Shown here: positions 1 to 10,053 of the stretch, one piece after another
Layout: every line of letters begins with the position of its first letter
How positions within the stretch are numbered: position 1 is the stretch's first letter
Assembly (NCBI GenBank): GCA_034440575.1
Contig: JAOTOL010001209.1
Location: forward strand, 309,648-373,647
DNA: 64,000 nt
Source: Imbricaverruca yamaguchii
Taxonomy: Eukaryota > Arthropoda > Thecostraca > Neoverrucidae
Direction of reading: 5' to 3'
Program-made: the position numbers and the translations under genes
The notes under the pieces: generated by a model
Told to the model about the DNA's origin: nothing
Databases searched by the model: none
Seen by the model: the letters and a program-made list of their open reading frames with translations, nothing else

Positions 1-795
1 AAAACTGCTCCAACAGCTGTCTGTGAGGCGTCCGTATATAATTTGTAGTCTTTCGTGATGTTAGGGTACGCCAGCACTGGCGCAGACGCTAGTTTTTGTT
101 TTAATGTTGTAAACGCATTTTCGCAATCATCTGTCCAGGCGAATATGGCATGTTTCTTTGTCAGGTTAATCAATGGCGCGGCAATTTGGCTAAATCCTGG
201 GATGAAGCGTCGGTAGTATGAACACATACCGATGAATGAGCGGACTCCTTTGACATTAATCGGGGCTGCCATATGCTGAATGGCTTCAACTTTCTCAGGG
301 TTTGGCTCGATGCCAGAAGCGGACACTACGTGTCCCAAGTACTGCACTTTTTCTTTCAAGAAGTCGCATTTAGAAAGCTTCAACTTCAGCTTTGCTTTGC
401 GTAGTCGGCGAAAAACTTCTTCGAGATGAGCCAAATGTTCGTCAAACGTTTTTGAGTATACTATGATGTCATCGATGTAGGCAGTTGCAAACTGATTTTG
501 AATTCCAGACAACACCTTATTCATTAATTCCATGAACTTGGATGGGGCGTTACAGATGCCAAATGGCATTTTGCGAAAGTTCCACAGGCCTAGAAAACAC
601 GTGAATGCTGTTTTGGGGATGCTCTCCTCTGACATCGGAATTTGCCAATAACCAGCTTTCAAGTCCAAAGACGAAAAGAACTTCGCACCTCCCAAAGAGG
701 CAAGGATGTCCTCAATGAGGGGGAGTGGGTAGCTGTTTTTCTTGGTCACCTTGTTTAATTTTCTGAAGTCTATTGCGAAACGGTTGCTTCCATCT
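1..795 (-). pseudogene. Gypsy pol: reverse transcriptase core and start of RNase H
   Basis: The minus strand translates without a stop from about 795 to the window edge. It shows the RT palm signature YIDD (complement of about 466-485), the preceding FRKMPFGICNAP block and the LGHVVS block. At the very edge comes LYTDAS, the start of RNase H. It would copy element RNA into cDNA inside the Gag particle. It is out of frame with the upstream protease ORF: after VRKK the frame has to slip by one base to reach the FAIDFRKLNKV block. I therefore call it a frameshifted pol. A programmed frameshift is unlikely at this position, inside the RT domain. Confidence 0.85.
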
Positions 796-1984
796 TTTTG
801 CGAACAATTACTATCGGAGCCGCCCATGGGCTGTCTGATTCTTCAATGATTCCGGCTTCTAGCATTACTTTAATTTGATCTTCAACATATTTTCGCTGAG
901 AGAATGGCGTTTTGTAAGGAGCTTGTCGGATCGGTGGGTTATCTCCAGTGTCAATGTCCATTTTGATGACATCAGTCGTTCCCAAATCTGCGTCAGTCGC
1001 GGCAAATAAGTCAGTGTTAGCACGTAGCAGCTGTTCCAGTCTGTCTTTGTCAGTGCCAGTCAGGTGAGTCAGTTTGGCTTGCTCGAGTGGGTCAGAGGGT
1101 GCGGTTGGCGGTGTCAAGTCAATGTCTTGGGACAAGTCAACAAGGTTTTCCAAATCCGAGTCGGCTATAGTCTCAGCGAATGCTATTACCTGCTCTGGGT
1201 ACAAGGTAAAGTCTCTCGTAGTGGTATTCACAATTCGTATCGGTAGGCGTTTATGTCGGTCCGGTTTGGCTACCACTTCGGCTATGAACAAGCCGGGCTC
1301 CTCAGAAATTAGTGGGATGTTGTCCAGTGACCGCACATAACAAGTCTGTTCCACTAATTGCACTCTGTTCACAGCTGCCGGACACTCCACGACCGTGTTG
1401 GCCGGGATATGTATGCGTCCTTTGATTCTGACCAGTGAGCTCGCCTGCTCACTGGTCTGTCGCTGTGGTCTCAGTGGCACCATGTTGCCTTCAATGCACA
1501 AAGCCTTTTTCTCAAAGTCCAATTTTGCTCCAAACTTCGTCAAAAAATCATTTCCCAACATGCATTCCTGTTTCAGGTCCTCCACAATCTGAAATTCGAA
1601 CGGTTTCCGGAATTTGCTCATCTCAACCATGAAGGTTCCGACTCCAATGTTTTTGAGGCGATGTCCACTGGCGGATATCAGTGGAATACAGTCTCGTCGG
1701 TCGTCTGAAAATTTCACGATGTTTTTCTCGGCGATTTTGTCAAAGAACTTTCTCGAAATCAATGATATATCGGCCCCAGTGTCTACTAGCGTATAAGCTT
1801 TTTGGTTGCCTATGCGTAGCCACGCCATAGGTGTATTCACCTTGATGCGAACTTGTTGGACACGGGCCAGTTTTTGTTTACGTTTTTCTGGATCTCGTTT
1901 CCATCTGATATTTTTCCTTTCCTTCCTCTGTGGTTCCTGTTTTTGTTTCTGTTTATTTTCAGCTCCATTGTGGTGGTCATTCAC
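770..1984 (-). pseudogene. Gypsy pol: protease and N-terminal reverse transcriptase
   Basis: This is an open frame of 404 codons. Residues 1-45 are basic and rich in Lys, Gln and Arg. The retropepsin active site LVDTGADISLIS lies near residue 66, and MLGNDFLTKFGAKLDF near residues 143-158 matches the second conserved part of retroviral-type aspartic proteases. A linker of about 150 residues leads into the RT entry motif (PIRQAPYKTPFS, then GIIEESDSPWAAPIVIVRKK). The frame ends at a stop just after KK, where the RT domain should continue. The continuation lies in another frame at 1-795, so one small indel has broken pol. The Gag stop lies only about 12 bases upstream of this ATG. Confidence 0.88.
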
Positions 1985-1995
1985 AACGGAGCTTT

Positions 1996-2994
1996 TTAGT
2001 TTCCCGTCTGTCTAGGGGGATTTGGGCCGGAGCGGCACTGCCGACCTATGTGACCAATTTGGTCGCACCGCACACAAATGGGTCTGCCGTCGGAAGTCCA
2101 ACGGTAGGCTGGGTTTGGTGGTGCTCTCCACATGCTAGGTCCCATGGGGGGTCGTGGCCTAGGGGGTCCATAGTGGGGTCCAGAGGGGTAGTTTCGCGGC
2201 GGTCGGGAGAAACGTTGTGATGGGCTAAATACTCGGGGTCCAGGCTGAGGATGGCTGTTACTGGAATGTTTCACTGTCTCTGGTTCTTTCGCTAATTTTT
2301 CCACTGATTGGCCTATCGCCAACACAAGTTTCTCCAATTTGTCTATCCTGTCGTCTCCTTTTTCCACATGGCTCTCATCAACTTCCATTGGTTCCTCTTT
2401 CTGGACACCTCTACACAACTCAATAACCCTGTTTACTTTCTGCTCCCTTACTGCAAATTGGATGGCATCCTCCAGAGTTCGGAACTGTTGCCTGTATAGT
2501 TTATTTGCTAACGAGCTACTATGCACGCCTCTATTGAAAACGTCTATCAAAATGTCCTGAGTGGTTGGATTTGCCAAGTCCGTGTACGCTTCACGTGCCA
2601 GGGCGAGCAGTCTCTCTCCAAAATTTTGCACCAGTTCGCCATGATGTTGTTTCATCTTTCTCAGACTCTCCTGAGAACATTTTTGGTCCGAAAGGTCCGA
2701 GTATCTCTCTCGCATCGTCTGTTTAATTTGTGCCCACGTCATAGTTCGTTGTTGACTGAGTACGCGTTGCAGGAATTCGGCTGCAGGTCCAGAAAGCGTT
2801 TTCATGCAAATAATTTGCATATATTCTTCATCCATACTAAAACTGATGCGGTCCAATTGGCGAATCCAATCGCACAGTTTATTATGACTCTCCCCAGAAA
2901 AAGGTTTGATATTTTGCGTCATGCCTTGTGCCCTCATTTCCAACCGAATTTTGTTGAAGCTGTCCGCCAGTCTGTCAAAGGTGATTTCAGTCAT
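1996..2994 (-). CDS. Gypsy Gag-like protein
   Basis: This ORF of 332 codons opens with MTEITFDRLADSF and contains a retrotransposon-type capsid region. LCDWIRQLDRI and the block around FLQRVLSQQ..MTWAQIKQTMRERYSD are typical of the Gypsy Gag fold. A Pro/Arg/Gly-rich stretch follows, then one zinc knuckle near the C-terminus, CVRCDQIGHIGRQC (CX2CX4HX4C). It would form the particle and bind element RNA. It is uninterrupted, and the pol ORF follows directly on the same strand. I cannot tell whether it is expressed. Confidence 0.85.
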   Translation of the reverse strand: MTEITFDRLADSFNKIRLEMRAQGMTQNIKPFSGESHNKLCDWIRQLDRISFSMDEEYMQIICMKTLSGPAAEFLQRVLSQQRTMTWAQIKQTMRERYSDLSDQKCSQESLRKMKQHHGELVQNFGERLLALAREAYTDLANPTTQDILIDVFNRGVHSSSLANKLYRQQFRTLEDAIQFAVREQKVNRVIELCRGVQKEEPMEVDESHVEKGDDRIDKLEKLVLAIGQSVEKLAKEPETVKHSSNSHPQPGPRVFSPSQRFSRPPRNYPSGPHYGPPRPRPPMGPSMWRAPPNPAYRWTSDGRPICVRCDQIGHIGRQCRSGPNPPRQTGN

Positions 2995-3353
2995 GTTTAA
3001 TTACGTTACGTTTTATTTTTATTTTTCACAAAATTTTTACTCACAAAATTTCGAGATTTTCGCTCACCTTGTGGAGAATTAAATGTTTCAAGTTTAGTTC
3101 CAAGTTCACACGATAAATCACACGTACAATATTCGGCACACAGCAGGTATACGACACGATTATGCAATTTTTAACAGTTCTATTCGTGGTCGAAAATCGG
3201 AGGCGGTATTTTTGGAAGGATTTTGGGATATTGCTCGGACTTACTTAATGGTGCGGAAGACTTATTCCCTTCCCCGTCCGTGCTGAATGGCGCGTTGAAG
3301 TTCTGCGTTGTTGACGAAGTCCACCAGTTGAATCCGCAGTCACCAGTCGAATC

Positions 3354-3371
3354 CGGGTCACTCAGGTACCA
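3354..3371 (-). other. Candidate primer-binding site of the Gypsy element
   Basis: Two bases inside the proposed LTR end the minus strand reads TGGTACCTGAGTGACCCG. It starts with TGG, as expected for pairing with a tRNA 3' CCA. I cannot assign the tRNA from sequence alone. Confidence 0.3.
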
Positions 3372-3373
3372 GT

Positions 3374-3828
3374 TGTAGTGAAGGTCCTTCTTCTTGGCTC
3401 GTGATAGACTAGAGGACCAGCGCGTCGCGATAACTCCGAATGCCAAAAATGATATCTTCTCTGCACGATATATTGTGCAGAAAGTACAGTGAATATATAT
3501 AGAGACACTCGCAATAATGTTCCAGGCCGACAGCAATCACTTTCAGTTCTCAATTTGGAGGCCGAAATACAGTTGTTAATTTACGCACGCGACCGACAGC
3601 GACAGGTCCGCGCGGCTCGACAGTCCAGACACGTCTCCTCGCGGGGGTCTGGCCACAGCCCTGGCTCAGACACGGCCGGAAGGCCGGTACAGGTCACAGG
3701 AGTCGGGCGTCGGCCCGGCAATGCTGACTCGGTTCCGACGAGGGCCGGTGACGGCGTCGCCGGCGCCGGACGGACATGTACGGGCGTGACATGTGCCGGG
3801 CATGGTATCTAGCAACTCTGTTACAAAT
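3374..3828 (-). repeat. Candidate 5' LTR of the Gypsy element
   Basis: On the minus strand the interval begins TGTAACAGAG and ends CACTACA, a TG...CA pair about 455 bp apart. Inside is a TATATATA box near 3490-3500, followed by a short hairpin-like stretch (CTGCACAATATATCGTGCAG). The second LTR is outside the window, so the ends cannot be confirmed by comparison. Confidence 0.42.
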
Positions 3829-4950
3829 CATGCATTGTGTATCATGGCGACATCGCACCAGTGTGTTTAATTAAATTACGTGGTGTTTTGATTAAATAGT
3901 TTCCACCCACCCGGGGCAGCTTTTTGGGGTTTTGGTGGAGGGGGGGGGAGGTGGTGCCGACGTGCTCTAGTCAGGTCCTACGTGACGCGTTAAGCACCTG
4001 TCTTTAAGGTTATGCTTTTAAACTGGAATTACTCCGTTCTGTTCTGTTCTGAGCACCCTACTTAGCATTCGTCCCGGTCGTGCAGTGGCACAGTAATACA
4101 TGTTTAGCTAAGGATTGAATTAGTTGGCTTACTCGTTCAGTAAGTTGCAGTGCGGTAAAGAGACGATGAATTCATATTAAATATAACGGTATTTACATAT
4201 AACGCGAGCTAGATACAAATGTAGCTGCTGTCGAATCATTTTTTTTTTAAACCAAGGACATCTGCCGCAGAAGACAGGCTTGCAACTATCCCTGACCGCC
4301 AATGGTGTCCTGTCCTAGTTGGATGGATTGGAAGAATGCACCAGGAGGTCCCACCACTGTTCCTCACTTTCAAATGTATTAACATGATTTATTTTACAAC
4401 TCTATGATATATATTTATCCATCATATAGTTATAAAATAGCCATATTATAATGGGGCTATCGTGCAAGTCCACGAATATAATAACAGGAAAATAGGCAGT
4501 ATTTTACCAGGAAGATATGCAATCATTTCAGAATCTTGTCATTTACCAACGTTTTTCGTGAAGTCAGCGATTTACTAGCGCGCTGATAATACTATATTAA
4601 AATCCCTCCGTCCCACACAATCATCGCGAGGCGGTAAGGTGTATGGTACAGCCAATATGCCCGACCCCTGAGACGGTCTTTTTGAAATTTTTCAATTGCA
4701 ATATCTTCTTTTTTAATTCCCCTACCCATTAATAGGTAGGCAGGAGTGCCCTTCCATACCCGTGCGACCTAATTACGTTCAATTCCAAGGGTGAGAGGTA
4801 GGTCGTGGTGAGCAAATCAAGCCAGGTCACACCACTCCTCGCTCCTGTTTCTTGCTGGACAGATCCCGCCACCAGATATTAGTAAAAGATGTTCCTGGAG
4901 CCCTCCCAGACAATTAGCAATGCTAGTAACGTCTTCGAGGGCTCCAGGAA
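3829..4950. other. Unassigned spacer
   Basis: No supported gene is present. It contains short G- and T-runs (about 3940-3955, 4240-4248). A perfect 14-bp inverted repeat (TTCCTGGAGCCCTC at 4892-4905 against 4937-4950, 31-nt spacer) lies at its right end, close to where the neighbouring LINE's 3' untranslated region should end. Confidence 0.5.
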
Positions 4951-5020
4951 AATAACTGCTCTATGTGTTAATGGGGAAATAATACAAAATCATAATCTTG
5001 CACAAGCATTTTCTACATCA

Positions 5021-6729
5021 TCAGGACATACATACAGGACACAGGACAGGTACATCGTCAATCCTGTGGAAGTGAGAGGTGATTATTTTATTCCAGGCCT
5101 TTGGTGCAATAAAGGGTAATGAAAACATTATATAATTGATATCAGGAAAGGGTATTTGAAAGTGTTGTCTAACTCTGAGGCCACCTTGTTCATGAAGTTG
5201 AAACATATTAGAAATAGGTGCTGGTAACGATTTATTTAGAAAACCTAGCATGATGTAAATACATTGCCCATCAACTATGTCCAGAAACTTTAGAACTCTA
5301 TGTTTAATAAACAATTCAATTGTATGGTGTAAGTAAGGTTTCTTACCAACAATCCTAATAACACGCTTCTGTAGTTTATAATCTTGTTGAGGTTAGAGTG
5401 GTACGTACTTCCCCAGACAACAGCACAATAATTCAGATATGACAATATTAAAGAATGATACAGAAAAAGCAAATCACAAGTTGATAAAAGGTACCTAGAC
5501 TTGCCTATAATACCAATATTCCTGCTAAGTTTTGAAGAGATGGCATTTATATGGTTTTTCCATGTCATGTCTTCATCAATACATACACCTAAATATTTTA
5601 TACAGCTATGCCTTGTAACATTGGAAGTATTTATTTTTCCATCAAGGTCATCACATGGTTTCCTGAAAAAAATCGATATCCAGTCTTCTTAGCATTAATA
5701 AATAATCTGTTGGCATGAAACCATGCAATTAGTTTGGGTATTACCTCATTTACTTTACTTTGTAATTCAGAATGATCATTAGCTGTAATAGTTACGGCAG
5801 TGTCGTCTGCAAATAGGTAAAAGCTAGCCAAATTGGAAACATTACAGAGATCGTTAATCTATAGAGTAAATAGCAGAGGTCCAAGAATCGAACCTTGAGA
5901 ACACCTTTTGGGATATGTAATGGTTGGGAGATGATGTCAGTTATCTTGGTTCTTTGAGATCTATTTGATAGGTATGAGGTTAACAGTTTATATATATATA
6001 TATTTCCTCTAAAGCCAATATAGTTCAGTTTTTGTAACAAAATGATGATGCTGACGGTGTCAAAAGCTTTAAAAAAAAGATACAGAGCACAAACTAATTT
6101 ATTATTTACAAGGGATTTAGTTGCTTCGTTATGCATCAGGGCAATTGGCATGTATGCGTTGTGTTTTTTCTGAAATCAAATTGCAATGGGTGCATGATAT
6201 TATTTTCATTTAGAAAGGACGATACCCAAAATTGTATTAATCATTCCAGTACTTTGGAAAATATTGCTAGCAAAGAGATTGGTCTATAATTAGTAAATTT
6301 ATTATTTCACCTGATTTATATACAGGAATTATAACTTCAGGTTTTAATGTATCGGGGAATATTGCAGTGCTCAGATAAAGATTAAAGAAACATGTTAGAT
6401 GTCGCAAAATACTTCTATATGTTCCAATCAAAATTTTGGTACTAATTTTATTCATATCTCCACCAACAGGGTTTAAAGACTTAATGTCTTCACTTTGAGC
6501 ATCATTAACAGAAGGAATATTGTTAATGCTTGCATAAGTAGGCTGTGTAAGATAATATAATTGACTGATGTGTGTTGCAGGTATTTTTTTCCAACTCACA
6601 ACCTATCGTTGAAAAGAATGTATTACATTTATCAAGTGTTTGTTCATTTACACAGGTAGCCCTACAGTTATCAACAAAGCACATTGGAGGAACTGTTTGC
6701 GATTCATTTTTGTCTTTAATTTCATTCAA
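5021..6729 (-). pseudogene. LINE-A reverse transcriptase, broken into frames
   Basis: In order on the minus strand: the thumb-entry region (PDTLKPEVIIPVYKSG, about 6330-6270); LFFKAFDTVS (about 6080-6050), the first catalytic Asp block; YLFADDTAVTI (about 5815-5785), the FADD catalytic motif; WFHANRLFINAKKT; and a C-terminal part (YLNYCAVVWG; LPFIAPKAWNKI) ending with a stop at 5021. At least four frame changes are needed. The motifs fit the Jockey/CR1 superclade; I cannot set the clade more exactly. Confidence 0.82.
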
Positions 6730-6971
6730 ATACTTCGATGTTTTTTGCCATCACATTTGCTATCCTGGAATGCCCTCTTGTAATATAACCGTTTCGCATC
6801 CCTAAGCACATTGCAAAGCATGCTCCTATACATTTAGTATTTATTTTCATTCAGTAAAATTATATTCATAATATATTTTGCATATAGTTTATTTTTTGCA
6901 TTTATTTAACACAGAAGTGCAGGGGTTACACATGGCTTAATTGGATTCTTTCTTCTACTGGGTGTAAAAGT

Positions 6972-7473
6972 TTAAGATAATTTTTTAATACCTGTTTCAT
7001 ATGCCTTAAGTTTGTTACATGCTTGGTTAGCATCAGTTTGATCCTGAAAGGCTTCCAAGGTACTAATGAGATGATCATTTAATTCACTGATTTTATTCTT
7101 ATCAAAGGCTGTCACTGAATGTCTTGCCATAATTGTGCTTTGAATTAATGATAGATTAAGAAAAACTGGAAAATGATCTGATAAATCATGAAGTAGAATT
7201 CCTGAATTCTTCAAAACATCAACATTATTTATAAATATATTATCCAACAGGGCATCATCATTATTACAAATCCGGGTCGCTTTCGAGATGGTTGGGAAAA
7301 ATCCATAGGAATTTAAGATATTCATAAAAGTAAGTGTAGGTTTATCAGAGTGATATTTCAAAAGATTGTAATTGAAGTCCCCTGCTATGACGCATGTGCA
7401 CTTAGTGTTTTCCAATGAGTCAAGTATTTTTTTCCAAGTAGTCCATAAATGAAGTGTGGCTCAGTCTTGGAGG

Positions 7474-7551
<78 letters not shown>

Positions 7552-7925
7552 TTCCCCCACTAGGAATCTCCTTGCTGGTACACCCAACTTCATTTTGATT
7601 TCCAGAAAACTTGTCTCAAAATGATCACTCTCCCGATCTTTTCTTTCCTTAGCCTCATATCTATTACTTACATATATTGTTGTACCTCCACCTTCACCTT
7701 CTTTTCTACTAGATGCAAAGATATTATATTTTTTTTAGAATAAAGTTTTGTTCTAAATCTGTCTTCAACCATGTCTCTGACACACAAATAACTGACCAAT
7801 GAACTTCAAAATTTGCTAGAAGATTAATGGCATCATCAAATTTATTCTTGAGGGATCTTGCATTGATATGAAGTACTGAGAACCCAATATTCAAGTTAAG
7901 TGGTTGAGGTAAGGAATAATATTTA
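6972..7925 (-). pseudogene. LINE-A endonuclease domain (EEP family)
   Basis: The start carries the LINE endonuclease signature FSVLHINARSLKNKFDD and ICVSETWL (the E of the active site). The C-terminal part (7415-6972) has CVIAGDFNYNLL, ALLDNIFIN and LSDHFPVFL, the D, N and SDH catalytic blocks of EEP nucleases. In living elements this enzyme nicks target DNA to prime reverse transcription. Here an AT microsatellite of about 70 bp and frame breaks separate the two halves. Confidence 0.82.
7479..7551. repeat. (TA)n microsatellite inside LINE-A
   Basis: An almost pure TA dinucleotide run interrupts the LINE endonuclease coding region. Confidence 0.95.
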
Positions 7926-8250
7926 CATTGCGTGAGACGAAATGTACGACCCTCAATATACCAGGAGGTGCTGGGTTTACTCAACATCAAAAGTAGCGTT
8001 AGGGATCATGCTATATTACTCAACGTTTCGGCCAGGGGCCATCATCAGGAGTGATATAAAAAATGGCAGGGTTAACGATTGAAAAAACGCGGGAAGAAAG
8101 CGTGCAAAAATACACGTGAAACACAGAAAAGCATCTCCATTGCTGCAGACACTACAAGAAACTCCAAACCAGAAATCAACTAGGTCAAGATTTTAGGAAG
8201 CCCGGGCCGATGGTCCATATACATATCGACACATATATAGACATATATCG
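7926..8250 (-). repeat. PLE-1 terminal repeat, left copy
   Basis: It is the inverted copy of 9416-9755 and nearly identical, apart from a short deletion near 8195 (right copy has CTCTGAGGAAGCCC, left lacks CTCTGAGG). It carries a hammerhead motif on the minus strand, that is, in the sense of the RT. Confidence 0.88.
8012..8058 (-). ncRNA. Hammerhead ribozyme motif in PLE-1 left terminal repeat
   Basis: Minus strand: TATATCACTC pairs with GAGTAATATA (stem I, one mismatch). Between them are the core CTGATGA, a GGCC/GGCC stem II with a short loop, GAAA, and the cleavage triplet GTT. Stem III is only AC/GT with no loop, so one molecule could hardly fold. Two molecules could pair through the palindrome ACGT, as known for the minimal hammerheads of Penelope-like elements. 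Cleavage would fall between GTT and GAG. Confidence 0.8.
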
Positions 8251-8289
8251 AATGTAACGCTTAATACATAAAATATAATTTATGTTCAT

Positions 8290-8625
8290 GTAATTTTATG
8301 TGATATACCAAGACGTCGTTTGCGTGTTTAGTTGCGGCCGTAGATTACGTATGTGTAGAGATTCGAGGACCTTCAAATCAGCGTTGTCCCTGGCTGTTGC
8401 TAGAATTTCTACTTTGAAGTTTGCGTTAGTGTCGCTGTGTTCCATGTTAGAATGTTTGCCGATCATGTGTTCGCCTAAAGTTGTGTATTCTCTCCGAAGT
8501 CTGGCATCTCCCAAGTGCTCATTGTACCTATCCCTGATGCTACGCTTGGTTTCTCCGACATAAAATATTCCAAGACAGCTGTTGCACGTTATTTTATAGA
8601 CTACGTTTTTTTCGCGTGCATCTAC
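8290..8625 (-). pseudogene. GIY-YIG endonuclease of PLE-1
   Basis: In the frame one base away from the RT ORF the minus strand reads VVYKITCNSCLGIFYVGETKRSI, then RDRYNEHLGDARLRREY...LGEHMIGKHSN. VYKITC..C...YVGETKRS is the characteristic PLE version of the GIY-YIG nuclease start. An Arg and a Glu follow (RDRYNEH; LESLHIRNLRPQLN) where the catalytic residues are expected. In PLEs this domain cuts target DNA. Its coding part ends with a stop at about 8296. Confidence 0.85.
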
Positions 8626-9403
8626 CTTTGAGCCCGTTACTACAGGTGTGGCATGTTCGTCTACCAGCAGGGCATGGCGACAATTCCAGGGCTGAGCGGA
8701 CCAGGTAAGATTTCAGTGTAGGTCCGCTAGTCCAGGCTACCCTAACATGATCTAGATGAGACGAACGGATAGCTGCATTAACCTGTCGACATAGTTGGTC
8801 ATCGACAAAAGGAAGTCTCATGTAGACGTAGTTGGGATTGCTACATGTTCGATGCCGACGTTGCCCACTTATCCTACTCCTGTTGTGAGGGTGGACAGCA
8901 CGAGCGGCGGAGTGTACCCGATGTGCTGGGTATCCGTTTTCCAGGAAAAGGGTTTTCATCTTCGCAAGGCTCCGCTCGCACGAAATAGTGTTGGAGGAGA
9001 CTCGTGCTGCTCTCCTCATTTGGGATGTTAAAACGGCCTTTTTAGTGGCCATCGGGTGGGCCGAATCATAATGCAAGATGATGGGGGCTGCCATTGGTTT
9101 AAAGTACAGTTCGGTGGTGTAGCTACCATCAGCCTGAACTACAAACAACGTATCGAGGAAAGGAATCGAAGTGGTATGAGCAGTGTGTTCCAAGGTGAAC
9201 TTGATGCTGGAGTGTTGTTGGTTAATTTCTGCAAAGAAGTCGAGCAGAGAGGCCAAGCCATGTGTCCAAACACCAAAAATATCGTCTATATACCTCATGT
9301 AGAGAGCTGGCTTCAAATCATGCGACGCTAGGAAGCTCGACTCAAGGCGGTGCATAAAAGCAATTGCTAAAGGAGGTGCACATCGGTTGCCCATCGGTTG
9401 CAC
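8594..9403 (-). pseudogene. Penelope-like reverse transcriptase, C-terminal half
   Basis: The frame has about 269 codons. It begins at PMGNRCAPPLAIAFMHRLE, the RT block that precedes the catalytic aspartates, and continues with YMRYIDDIFGVW, the YxDD catalytic box in the PLE form RYIDD. Further on are IPFLDTLF and HSAARAV blocks, and a Cys-rich linker CHTCSNGLKGRC that in PLEs leads to the GIY-YIG domain. The first third of RT is missing. The ORF ends early at a run of A residues (near 8609-8615), where a one-base shift separates it from the endonuclease. Confidence 0.88.
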
Positions 9404-9415
9404 ATCGGTTGCATC

Positions 9416-9794
9416 GGATATATGTCTATATATGTGTCGATATGTATATGGACCATCGGCCCGGGCTTCCTCAGAGGATTTTATCTTGACCTAGTTGATT
9501 TCTGGTTTGGAGTATCTTGTAGTGTCTGCAGCAATGGAGATGCTTTTCTGTGTTTCACGTGTATTTTTGCACGCTTTCTTCCCGCGTTTTTTCAATTGTT
9601 AACCCTGCCATTTTTTATATCACTCCTGATGATGGCCCCTGGCCGAAACGTTGAGTAATATAGCATGATCCCTAACGCTACTTTTGATGTTGAGTAAACC
9701 CAGCACCTCCTGGTATATTGAGGGTCGTACATTTCGTCTCACGCAATGTCTAAAACCCAGGAGCATCTAAGAGCCATTCTTCGTTGTATTAAAC
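9416..9794 (+). repeat. PLE-1 terminal repeat, right copy plus unique end
   Basis: Bases 9416-9755 repeat the left end in inverted orientation. 9756-9794 is an extra tail (…AACCCAGGAGC…TTGTATTAAAC), also found at the right end of PLE-2 (51914-51954). This asymmetric extension beyond one terminal repeat is a known PLE feature. Confidence 0.85.
9616..9662 (+). ncRNA. Hammerhead ribozyme motif in PLE-1 right terminal repeat
   Basis: It has the same 47-base sequence as the left motif, on the + strand. All core positions (CTGATGA, GAAA, NUH triplet) and the GGCC/GGCC stem are intact. It is antisense to the RT of this copy. Confidence 0.8.
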
Positions 9795-9993
9795 AATAAT
9801 ATTTACATTGTGACAGTATATGTTCATGAGGAGGGTACTTATCACTCAAATCATTCCGTAGTAACTCCAATGTAGCTCCTTCAAGTTTGAGCCACTCATT
9901 ACTCAGGGAAAGAGCCAACTGGAAATGGTGATTAGTTCTGGAAATTGAAAACTTGGAATAATAATTGTGCATTAACAATGAACTTGAACACAA
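9795..9993 (-). pseudogene. LINE-A N-terminal segment ahead of the endonuclease
   Basis: The minus-strand frame reads SNEWLKLEGATLELLRNDLS...HILSQCKYY and then stops matching at the PLE junction. The same frame resumes at 7925 as SLPQPLNLNIGFSVLHINARSL. The two halves therefore belong to one reading frame split by the PLE. I do not recognise a domain in the upstream half. Confidence 0.6.
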
Positions 9994-10053
9994 GGGCGCT
10001 GTATAACCACTGCAGTTGATGCGCCCTAAAACCCAAATAACTAACTAACTAAC
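9994..10053 (+). mobile_element. Hairpin microretroposon, 60 bp, with 14-bp TSD
   Basis: The insertion starts GGGCGCTGTATAACC, closes its stem with GATGCGCCC, and ends in AACTAACTAAC. The perfect duplication GAACTTGAACACAA flanks it at 9980-9993 and 10054-10067. LINE-A sequence lies on both sides. The tail type and TSD length point to LINE-driven retroposition. Confidence 0.85.

Larger units (their letters stand above)
1..3828 (-). mobile_element. Gypsy-type LTR retrotransposon, 5' portion (runs off left edge)
   Basis: Read on the minus strand the order is candidate 5' LTR, untranslated leader, Gag with a CCHC knuckle, then Pol with protease, reverse transcriptase and the beginning of RNase H. 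This is the Ty3/Gypsy order. Integrase and the 3' LTR would lie left of base 1. The copy is probably dead, because the pol frame is broken near 793. Gag and the protease part are still open, so the insertion looks fairly young. Nothing envelope-like is visible in the window. Confidence 0.88.
7926..9794 (-). mobile_element. PLE-1: Penelope-like element with inverted terminal repeats, nested in LINE-A
   Basis: The coding strand is minus. The element holds the second half of a Penelope-type reverse transcriptase and a GIY-YIG endonuclease, flanked by inverted copies of one terminal repeat (about 7926-8250 and 9416-9755). LINE-A sequence flanks both sides: AATAATATTTACATTG at 7915-7930 and again at 9795-9810. 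The last five bases (CATTG) also look like the element's own end, because PLE-2 starts with them, so the true TSD is 11-16 bp. The RT is cut off just before the MG block, so the copy is 5'-truncated and immobile. Confidence 0.9.

Noticed and set aside
3489..3812. Plus-strand ORF of 107 codons
   Set aside because: Falls within the proposed LTR, antisense to the element; no recognisable domain.
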